Positions 46,398-55,680 of a stretch of DNA of 64,000 bases are shown here, in pieces. The notes under the pieces were generated by a model, which worked only from the letters and a program-made list of their open reading frames with translations, was not told the DNA's origin and searched no databases. The stretch comes from Diplosphaera chodatii (lineage: Eukaryota > Chlorophyta > Trebouxiophyceae > Prasiolales > Stichococcaceae). The stretch lies in contig JAALGY010000031.1 of assembly GCA_032358165.1 (NCBI GenBank), positions 2,356,001-2,420,000 on the forward strand. Direction: 5' to 3'. The position numbers were made by a program, and so were the translations under genes. The number at the start of each line of letters is the position of its first letter. Within the stretch, counting starts at the first letter, position 1.

Positions 46398-49300
46398 TCA
46401 TAGCTTCGCTTGGGTGCCGTGGCTTGAGGGTGCATTGAATGAGTGTGTCGATCCTGCAGACACGGATTACATCAGGTGGTGTGTCGATCCTGCAGACATG
46501 CTTGTGCCTGATGTCAAGCTCGCAGGCAAAGACTGTGCATAGAACAGCAGCCGCACCCGACTCCACCCCGGCGAGGGGGTCGATAGCCACGTTGATGAGT
46601 GCGGGCTTCTTGGCGGCAAAAGCCTGCCGACACGCGACCACGAGCTGCTGCCTGCTGTTCACCGCATAGCCCTCCCCTCCGAATGCCTGCATGAGCACCT
46701 CGTACCTGCAAGCAGCAGGAGGCACACGTGCAAGGTGTGCAGCCAGATCAGAACCCTGCATTTGGATGCGCAAGCCACAGGCAGATGAACACATCGTACT
46801 GTGCATTGGCCACAAAGGCGGTGGGTATGGGGTCGGCTGCAAAACCGCCGGAGCGTGCCCCCGCTTCAGCGGCCTCCCTCACTGCTGCCTTGCGGCGGTC
46901 ACCGCCATAGATGCCGCCATTATTGAAGACAATGATGACGATCGGGAGCTGATATCTGCAGCAGAACAGCGCTGGATTGTTGAATAAGTGCATAGGTGAC
47001 TAGTGCGCCACAGGCCAGCGCGGATGTACTCAAGACGGCGGCCAATTGACACCAGACGTCGCGTTGGGACCTCAAAACCACCCTTACAAGGCAGGATGCA
47101 AGGAGAAAACGCCCTATGCTGCCCCATCAATACACACAGGCATCCGCGAGATAACAGCAGCAGAGCCCATCAGGCGCAGTGTCTGCCGACGTTTCAGCAG
47201 CGCGCCTGCAGATCGTTTCGCACTCCATGCCGGAGAAGCCGAACGCGGAGTCGCCCTCCACGGCGACCGCCAGCCGGTCGGGGCGTGCTGTGGCGGCGGC
47301 GATCGCGGCGCCCAGCCCCACGCCCATGGTGCCCCAGGTGCCCGCGTCCAGCCGCAGCCGCCCCTCCCGCACCGGCTCCAGCAGTATCCTGCGGCGCAGG
47401 CGGAGTCGGTGGGGCCGGGCTCCTCGCGGCTCTGATCAGCCGCTGTGCCCACCTCCTTGGTTGCCCAGGGGGTGCAGATTGTGAACGCAGCCGCTTGCTG
47501 TCTACCACCGTGGCAGGATCTCGAGAAAGGCCTGAGGACTGCTCGCACTGGACACATCTGGTGGCTTGATTGTTGCTGAGCTGCAGGCGCACGTTGCCCG
47601 AGAGCTGGTGCGGACACCCACCATCCCGTGGCCACAGTTGCCCGTGTCTCAGGAGTCTGGCGTTGAGTTCTGACGATGCAGGCGTCAGGTGGTGCGCACT
47701 CACCGGGCCTGGTCCATGGTGTTGGCGCCCTCGCTGCAGACTACGGGGTGGGGCTCCACCGCCGCAAGTGCATCGCGGATGGCCGACAGCGCTGTTGCAT
47801 AGTCCAACGGGAAGGCCTCCTGGCTGAGGCGCTGCAGCATCTTCCCTTTCGACTTCGCTGCCTGCAATGCAGCTCACAGGGACTGATAGCCGAAACCTTT
47901 GCAAGCTGCACAAGAAGCATGCACATCATCGTCTCAGCTCAGGCCGGTTGCACTGCAGGGCCTGCCCTTGACGAGGGCGCGGCACGCAGCCACACGCTCT
48001 GTCTGCTCACTGCCAGTGCAGGTGCCAGCCGGCAGCCGACCTGCTGCTTGAGGCCGCCTGTCCATTGTGCGAAGTGCTCCCGGCTGAGTGCCCCAGGAGG
48101 CGCCGCCGCCAGCTGCTGAGCGACTGCTTCCGCGTCACCACGCAGCACCAGCGCAGCCTGCACGCAACGTGACAAGCCAGGTGACTAGGACAGTGACAAT
48201 GATGATGCCATGGGGCGCGCTGTGGGCAGCGGGAGTTTGGCGCTGGAGCCATGCTGAGATGCACAAGTGAGGCTTGAGATGGCTGACCTTCTGGCTGTCC
48301 CGATCCGAGGCTGCGGTGTCCACCAGGATGAACTTCACGCCCTGGGCCCACTTTGGCGGCTCGCCAAAGTGCAGCTGCCAGTTCAGCCTGCATGTGAGGT
48401 GTGACATGCTTGTCACATGTTATACAGCGCAACAAGTGGCCGCGGTCAAGGTCGTCATTAGGTACTGCAGCAGTTTACAGGCACCCCTCATGCTGATCCC
48501 CACCTGGCCCCGAAGATGAGGGCGACATCAGCGCCGTGCAGCGCCGCCGACCTCGCTGCGTTCACCGCCGCAGGGTGGTCATCTGGCACCACGCCGCGGC
48601 CCATTGCCGTCGCCAGGAACGGCAGCCCCGTAGCGTCCACCAGCCGCTGCAGCGTGGAGTCCGCCTGCGACAGCGCGGCGCCCTTGCCGATGATCAAGAG
48701 CGGCCTGGACGCATGCAAACAAAGCAGGGTATAGCATCACTTGGCTGGTGCGCATCCTCAGCCATGGCAGGACCCGTCGCAGCACAGCGCCTGTGCATGC
48801 ATGTGCGAAGCACTGTTGAGCAGTCATTTCAGGCTCACCAATGATGGAACAGCATCATAAACATTGAAGAATGTGCCTGCTACAAGCTGCGGGGCCTTCC
48901 GAGACAAACGCGCACCGTTGGGCGGATCGAAGCAGGTCGACTGCCCGCTTGATTGCAGCGCCGCTAGCCTGCAGCCGCTGCCGCGGTGGCGGCGGTGGCG
49001 GCAGCTGCGGTGTGCTGCTGCCCCCCAGCTCTGCGAACAGGATGTCGGAGGGTATGTCTACGTATGCTGCTCCTGGGCGCCCCGCCGTTGCTGCCTGCAA
49101 ACAGCTGAAAGTCGGCTCACCATCACTGTCAAGCAGACCAGGTGCACACTAGGCATGGAGCAAAAGACCTGCTGATGTCAGCAGCAGAGGTCTGCGTGCA
49201 TGAAGGAGAGCCCTGGTCTTGCAACACGGCGCCCACCTCAAATGCCTGCTGGATGATGGTGGGCACGGCAGCCGCAGAGGTGGCCCGCGCCGCAAATTTG

Positions 49301-50076
49301 CACAGCCGCCGCGCCGCCGCGACCTGGTCCAGCTCCTGGAAGGCGCCCTTCCCCACCTCGTCCTGTGTCCTTACACGCAACATGCTCACCAGCAGCATCT
49401 ACTGCAACATTCTGCGGCTGGCTACAACCCAGTATGAGAACACCTCGACATTGACGCTCTGGCATGCTGCAAGTTGCGAATTTAAATGGTCCAATGATCT
49501 GCTGACCGAGATGTATGTCTGCAGACCTGAGCAGCGGAGCCGGCGATGTGCAGCATTGGCCAGGTGTTGACGGTGGCGTGCGCGACGCCCGGCAGCCCGT
49601 GCAGCACCCCGGGGCCGCTGACGGTCAGCAGCACGGCGGGTGTGCCCGTCAGAAAGCCGGCCGCAGCGGCGGCGTAGCCGGCGGCCTGCTCGTTGCGGAA
49701 GCTGATGAACCGGATGCCTGCTGCCTGTTTGACATCAAGATGGCACATTTATGACCACGCTGTCTGACAAGTCTCGAGGGTAAACTGATCACACGCAGGC
49801 CTCAGGACAGATCACCTACAAGCTTGGGTCAACAGCTCGTTGATGCAGCAAGGTTGAGGCTTCTCAGCTGGCGCCACAATTGCACCTGTGCTGCAGAGGC
49901 CAGCTCGGTGACGGGGATGCCAATGACACCGTACATCAGCTTGACGCCCAGCCGCGCCAGGGACTGCGCCACTAGGCTGTAGCCGTTCCTGACGACCGCG
50001 CTGCCTTGGTCGCCGCTGCTGCTTGTGCTGTTGGGTTGAGAGGTGCCAGCTGTGCCGTCGCCGCTGCCAGCACTGC
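46398..50076 (-). CDS. OXC: Oxalyl-CoA decarboxylase (ThDP enzyme), first exon unresolved
   Basis: Converts oxalyl-CoA to formyl-CoA and CO2 with thiamine diphosphate and Mg. First conserved exon: [20 protein letters not shown] then [15 protein letters not shown] (about 49890-50010). Then [20 protein letters not shown] (ThDP-activating Glu in RNEQAAGYA), [108 protein letters not shown], and [20 protein letters not shown]. ThDP/Mg motif: [20 protein letters not shown] then [17 protein letters not shown]. Finally [13 protein letters not shown] (about 46560-46600). Plant OXC (At5g17380) matches throughout. The last exon depends on two duplicated acceptors: the 3'-most gives a tail ending GTQAKL (TGA 46398-46400), the other gives ESG-STHHLM (stop 46469-46471). 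The start codon lies in an exon I could not place, upstream of 50076. Confidence 0.9.
46442..46497 (-). repeat. Direct repeat of a 20-base 3' splice-site unit in OXC
   Basis: On the minus strand the unit TGTCTGCAGGATCGACACAC occurs twice, with starts 36 bases apart. Each copy includes a good acceptor (TGCAG|GATCG). The exon would begin at 46489 or at 46453. The two acceptors give different C-termini of the oxalyl-CoA decarboxylase. Confidence 0.9.
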
Positions 50077-50296
50077 CTGCACAGCAGCTGTGCTCACCGT
50101 TGCATGTCGCTCAGGCGCTGCTCTGGCGACCCCAGTATGCAACAAAGGGTACACATTTTCATAATACAGAGACCCAGGCAGTACAGTGTCCAAACCATTC
50201 TCGAAGTGTTACATCACACGGCTGTTGAGCACACAAGGAAGTGCAGGTGAAGTGTGTTTGCCAACAATTCCCTTCAATAACAACGAACACCGAATG
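50077..50296. other. Short spacer between AAE3 and OXC
   Basis: At most about 220 bases separate the AAE3 stop from the first recognised OXC coding exon on the same strand. This leaves very little room for an OXC promoter, a missing first exon and the AAE3 3' UTR. TGTAA reads on - at 50209-50213. Confidence 0.55.
50209..50213 (-). terminator. TGTAA polyadenylation signal for AAE3
   Basis: TGTAA on the minus strand, 84 bases beyond the AAE3 stop and just before the OXC coding start region. Confidence 0.4.
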
Positions 50297-53200
50297 TCAC
50301 AGCTTGGACTGCGGCTGCCGGTTGCTGGTTGCAGCCTGACCTGAGTCAGCCTGCTTGCCGCTGCCACCCATGAAGTGTCCAACCATGAAGCGCCGCTGGA
50401 TCTTGCCAGTGGCTGTCTTGGGCAGCGCCTTCGTGATGAAGATCTTGCTTGGCACCTGCGCCATCACAGCATGCATTTGGCCCATTCGGCAGGCTGTCCA
50501 GACAATCCAATTATTTGTACCAGCATCCTGATGACATATGAGAGCCTAGGCTGGGACTACGGCTTGCTAGGATGCTTGGCATATCGCAGCCAGCATGGCA
50601 AGGATGTTGCGCCGCACTGGTACATAGCAGCGCTCCGCTACCTTGAAGGAGGCAAGGCGCTTTGCTGTCTGCGCCTGGATGTCCCTGACGGCGGCCGCCT
50701 CGTCATCCACTGGCTTGGCCAGCACCACCGCCGCCGCGACCACCTCCCCATACTTCTCGTCAGGCGCGCCGAACGCCACGGCCTCCGCCACCAGCGGGTG
50801 CGCCAGCAGCGCGCCGTCCACCTGTGTCATCGTGCAAGGCGCTGTCTGTGTCACTGTGCAAGGTGCTGCTTTGCTGGTCCCATGGGCCAGGCTGGTGACA
50901 GAGATGCGAGATCTGATCTGAGTCTCACGCTTGGTCACTGTGTTGTACGGAGCTGCGCATGCGCAAAGCTGCACACCTCGATGGGGCTGATTTTCTCGCC
51001 ACCCCGGTTGATGAGCTCCTTGAGGCGACCTGTCAGCGTCAGGAAGCCATCGCCGTCCAGGAAGCCCTGGTCCCCAGTGTGGAACCAGCCGCCTGCACAG
51101 TCGTACAATATTCAATGGTACGAACCATCGGTGCCTGGCAGGCGGGAGTGCATAAGATACCCTCCGTGCATCTGTGAAGCCGGGAACGAGCTCCTCTTGG
51201 GTGATACTGTCCCATGCGCACCTGCATACGCCTCCTTGTTGGCTTCAGGTCTGTTGAGGTAGCCCTTGGTGACGTTTGGACCCTGGATGCACACCTCGCC
51301 AATCTTGCCGGTGGGCACCTGCCGGTTGCTCCCATCCAGGACGGCCACCTGCATTGCACCAGCTGCCATGCGTTGATGATGCACACTCCACAGAGCTGAC
51401 TGTTGCATCAGCACTGCAAGCATGAACACCGGCACATGCCAGACTGGCGTTGCGCCGGAGTCGCATCAACAGAGCCAAAGAAGCCGATAGCACACCTTCA
51501 CGGAGCCCTGCGCCCGTCCGACGGACCCCGGCTTGTGGGGCCCGTGCTTCGGCAGCGGGTTGGAAGTCATCTGGTGGGAGGCCTCCGTCATCGCATAGGC
51601 TGCGGTGGCAAGCTGAACGTCAGGTGCTGCAGTGCCTTTTGTCATGACCACACCTTGTGCCCTTCATCCGGGGTAGATGGTGCTCAACTGATGGTACTGC
51701 AGGTGTGCAGCAGGTTGTGCACTGCGGTTTGCCGCTCATCGTGCACCTTCAAGAACAGGCGCATGGAACGCCGCCTCCAGCTTATGCAGGGTCGCCGCTG
51801 CTAGGCTGGAGGAGCAGCTGCGGATGAAGCGCAGCGGCGGAGGCGCGTCCGCCGGGTAGTCCTTCTCTGCGTGCACATGAGCACAGCCCGTCACCAGAGG
51901 CAGAACATCCTGACGCGTGATTCGCCAGCCGTCGTTCCTGAAACCCTCTTGGCGATCACAGCTCATCTGTCAGGTGCACGAATGGGAGGCAGAATCCCGC
52001 AACATCACTGAGCAGGTACAAGGAATGTATTGACAGAAGCACCTGCGCGTGACAGCAGGATCTGGTGCATGGTGGGTACTGCTGTGTAGAAGGTGGCGCG
52101 GTGCTCGCAGGCATCCCGCCAGAAGGTGCCCGCCGCAAACCGGCCCTCCTTTGGCAGGATAACAGCCGCGCCGGCTGCCAGTGGCGCCAGCAGTCCTGCG
52201 GCAATGGTTTGGTGTCCCTCTGCCACATTTGTCGTGCGTGCTTGATCACCAATTGCAGACTTTGAATGTACGCTACTTCCAGCGTACATACCGTAGTTGC
52301 ACCCCGAGCTGGACAGCACTTGTAACACGGGACTGCTCACCTGCCATCAACCCGTGCACATGGAATAACGGCATGACGAGCAGCGAGCGGTCTGCCGATG
52401 ACAGCTCGTATGTGCGCACGATGTTGTCCAGGCTGGCTGCCAGGTTGCCATGGCTGAGTGGCACGCCTGCAGTGGAAGCAGAACATGTGGACCAACGGCG
52501 CTGACGTCAGCATGCACCCAGCGCATGAAGAGCGTCTCGTGATCCGGTGGACAGGACACAATGCCAGTCACGACACATCGTTCATTAAAGCAGTGGTCTT
52601 GCACACAGCTTGCCAACAGAGATGCTGGCATAACGGGGAACACACCCTTGGGGCGGCTGGTGGTGCCGGAGGTGTGCAGGAACAGCGCCACATCATCGGG
52701 GCGTGCCTTTTCCAGCTCAGACCCCTGCGGCGCGCTTGCAATGCGCGCGTTGCCCGACTTGGCGCGCAGCATGCCCTTGCCATCGCCTGCAAAGCGTTGG
52801 AAGAGGTATGTCCTATCAGACGTTTTGACACATCTATCAAACGAGCAGCGGGCTTACTCTGACACTGACAAGCGCGCTGGGGGTTCCCAGGTTGTGTGTT
52901 GCACTTTGCTCAGCCCCATGGCTCTGCTCGGACCATGGATGCGACAGTTGACAGCTGGATGCTGACAACAGCACCAGTGCTGCTGAACATGGTGGCAGCA
53001 TGGCCGTGCACGCACCCTGCGCATTGCTGACAGTGGCGACGGGCACGCCCAGGTCTGCTGCGGCTGCCTCTGCATTGCTGTTGCCACCGGATGGCACGAT
53101 CAGCAGCTTGGAGGACGCGTCCTCCAGGTAGAACTTGAACTCGTCCTGCAAGCAGTAGCCGACGGCCAGTTGGAGACCGTGCATTGCACTCGCTAACATG

Positions 53201-53759
53201 AACGTGGCAGCACTGTGCAGTCGATGACAAGGCGAGCCACGCCCCATTACAACAGGTTCAAGGGTGCGGAACCTGTTTGTAGTTAGAGTTCAGCGGAGCA
53301 GCGATAGCCCGAGCCCAGGTAATGCCAAGGAAAGCGACCACGAACTCGACCTGCATAACATGTTTGGCGCACTGACATGCACAGCCGAGCTCACATACGC
53401 ACAACACAATAGCACTTGCAGGATCAAGACAGCAAGCGGCACTCTAGCGCACAGTCCACGACTCCCATTGGTCACCGTGTTCGTGTCTGCGAGGGACACA
53501 GCATCGCCCGGCCTGATGCCGCTGGCTTTCAGGACGCCGGCAAAGTGCACAACGTGCTGCAGCAGCTGCGACCGGGTTACAGTGGGTCCACCACCTGTGA
53601 CAAGTCACATGATACACACGGCTGTAAGCTACTGCAAGACGCGGTAAAGACGTGCACGACCACAGCCGGATGACAGTGCTGCTGGCCATCACCTGCTAGG
53701 ACGATCGCAGGTGCATTGGCGTGACCCTGCAGCGCATCCACCAGCGTCGACACCACCAT
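50297..53759 (-). CDS. AAE3: Oxalyl-CoA synthetase (AAE3/PCS60 type) with C-terminal PTS1 (-SKL)
   Basis: ATP-dependent ligase that makes oxalyl-CoA from oxalate and CoA (ANL superfamily). Start [20 protein letters not shown] (ATG 53759). Then [20 protein letters not shown] (about 53480), [20 protein letters not shown] (about 53110), the AMP-binding P-loop [15 protein letters not shown] (about 52650), [20 protein letters not shown] with [15 protein letters not shown] (about 52370-52465), [74 protein letters not shown] (about 51540), [20 protein letters not shown], hinge [18 protein letters not shown] (about 51000), [20 protein letters not shown], and C-terminal [18 protein letters not shown] with the catalytic Lys (about 50420). 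The tail RQPQSKL ends at TGA 50297-50299. SKL is a canonical peroxisomal signal. Motifs follow Arabidopsis AAE3 step by step; the -SKL end is as in fungal Pcs60. OXC follows on the same strand. Confidence 0.93.
50822..50869 (-). repeat. 24-base imperfect tandem repeat at a 3' splice site of AAE3
   Basis: Two near-identical 24-base units on the minus strand (each about CAGCGCCTTGCACGATGACA), both ending TGACACAG. The exon starting [14 protein letters not shown] begins after the second. Use of the first would add eight residues (TAPCTMTQ) in frame with no stop. Confidence 0.8.
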
Positions 53760-54368
53760 AGCGCCACCTCAAATCTCACTGGCTGAGAACCACACGCAAT
53801 TGGGATCACAAGTCAACTTCTTGCTGCATAGAACTGACACATGTTGACATGTGGTGACAGTGTGATGGCACGTGTTTCTGTAGTCATAAAGCTGCCAGTG
53901 GTGGGCAGCAACCCTCTTTATTTCGACGGTGTGAAAGCTTGTCAGGCGGCATGCACTCCTTGTGACGCTGGAAAGAGTTATCATAATGACGACTTGTAGT
54001 TGGTGCGGCATCATCCAGTGGCCGCCGGATGACAGTCCTGCACTCAGTACTCTGCAATACTTACAGATGTTCCTTGCAGAAACCTGCAGGGACAGTTTGC
54101 TCCGACAACTCCTCCAACTTTGCGACTCTGAAACGAAACAAAGCCATCATTGTAAATGGCTCCCAAAATGTTCAGAATGACTGCGAGGATCCCGGAAAAT
54201 TGTCGCCATGATGTGGAAACCCTTGTCTCGCCCCTCCCCTCAATCTTTGGAATGCTGCGTGATCATACATGGCATGAGCACACAGCCTGTGCGAGACGCA
54301 GCATTCCACGTGTCGCTGCCATCCCAGCTGCAGCCGTCGCTGCTGAACCAGCGCTGGGGTGGGGCGCC
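53760..54368. other. AAE3 promoter side and 3' flank of the small membrane protein gene
   Basis: 609 bases between two minus-strand genes. The part near 53760 must hold the AAE3 promoter. No coding motif is seen. Confidence 0.45.
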
Positions 54369-54917
54369 TCAGCCCACTTGCTGCTTAGCCTTCTTCAGCA
54401 GCTCCTCCCGCAGTGCAGGATCTGGCAGCGGCTTCCATGCCGCACGCAGAATGATGATGACGACCACCACGAACAACAGGACCATCGTCGGCAACACCTG
54501 CATGTCCAGCACAACATTTCTTCTTTCATTCTTGAAGCAATTTGCTGGAATGCTCATAGAACCAGACGATGACACTGTCGGCAGCACAGTGATCTGCCAT
54601 GCGCATCTGAGCGGGTATACAAGCATCAGATGCTGATGACTGAAGCGCACCCATCGGAGCTGCGACTGGATGAAGCGGTTTTCATCCTTCCGCACGCGTT
54701 TATCGCGGCTCTTCTCCTTGTTGGCCTGGTTCTTTGCTGCGCAGCAGAGCAACACGAGTTTGTGAGGATTTGGTACAATATCCGTTCGCCGCTGTGACGG
54801 CATTCTGCATGTCGCAGGATGGGGCCTGTAGCATGCAACAAGATTACGGTGCCAGTGAGCACTGAGCCAGCAGCGCCTTGATCACATTTGCAGCAAACTG
54901 GGGTCAATGACCACCAT
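54369..54917 (-). CDS. Small single-pass membrane protein of unknown function
   Basis: A three-exon gene model. Exon 1 MVVIDPSLLQ (ATG 54917; donor AT|GTGATC). Exon 2 (acceptor TACAG near 54830) contains the charged stretch KNQANKEKSRDKRVRKDENR then FIQSQLRW, ending at TGG|GTGCGC. Exon 3 is VLPTMVLLFVVVVIIILRAA then WKPLPDPALREELLKKAKQQ, ending VG and TGA at 54369-54371. The protein is about 110 residues: a basic N-terminal half, one very hydrophobic helix, and an amphipathic charged tail. This is the layout of small ER or mitochondrial membrane proteins. No family is recognised. The start of exon 2 is the least sure part. Confidence 0.5.
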
Positions 54918-55680
54918 GATGGGTTTGCCTCCGAAATTGTGCATACAGTTCCTTACAGATACAGGCGACCTCGGGTTGCTGCACTTGGCCTTGTATGTTG
55001 CACACTTCAGCATGTGCCAAATGTGACCAACCAAGAAGATGCAGCAAAGCCATACCCATGAAATCTCACACTTTCCTACAGATGCTGCTAGCATGGAGCT
55101 ACGAATGTTCTCAATGTAGAAGACTTAGTAGATGAGTCCTTGACTGAGTCAGGTTGCACATCACTTGCAGCATCGAGGGCAAACACCTGTCGAACCGCGC
55201 GCCATCTCCACGTGCGCTCAGCAGCGTATTTCCAATCTGCCACTGACGCTACCGAAGAGTTGCAGAGGCTGCTCGGTCCCTTCACTCAGACGGGTCACAG
55301 AAACATCAAACAGCACGCCGGTCAGTAGCGCGTGACATGCGTCAACGCCGTTCCAAAAGCCAGGTGGATTCGAGTAGAGAACATGAAAGAAGTGATGCAC
55401 TGCCGCTGTAGGCACGCGCACGGTGCAGCGTACTCAGACGGGCGCCCTCGCTGGGCAGCAAGTTCGCCCCCTGATCTGCCGCGTGACCAATCAACAGCGG
55501 CCTGCCATCTGCATGCTTGGATCTGACTGTAGGTGTGCGCAGCGGACGACGGTGTCAGCAGGATGAGCATCTGCAATTGATATGTTACACTATGTGCAGA
55601 ATTGCCTGTTCAATGGGGTCAAACGCCACCAGCCGGCATATTCGAATGCATACTAACCAGAAGGGGCAATGTGCCCAGGG
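54918..55680. other. Intergenic region
   Basis: 763 bases between the small membrane protein and the DCL-RAP gene, both on -. A TGTAA signal for the DCL-RAP gene is at 55586-55590. No coding motif is seen. Confidence 0.5.
55586..55590 (-). terminator. TGTAA polyadenylation signal for the DCL-RAP gene
   Basis: TGTAA on the minus strand, about 91 bases beyond the stop at 55681-55683. Confidence 0.4.

Noticed and set aside
46398..50076. 2-hydroxyacyl-CoA lyase (HACL1) or another ThDP enzyme such as acetolactate synthase
   Set aside because: HACL1 is a close relative, but the exon sequence follows plant oxalyl-CoA decarboxylase closely and the adjacent gene is an oxalyl-CoA synthetase. HACL activity cannot be wholly excluded.
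50297..53759. 4-coumarate-CoA ligase
   Set aside because: Same superfamily, but AAE3-specific blocks ([33 protein letters not shown]) and the short length point to the oxalyl-CoA synthetase group.
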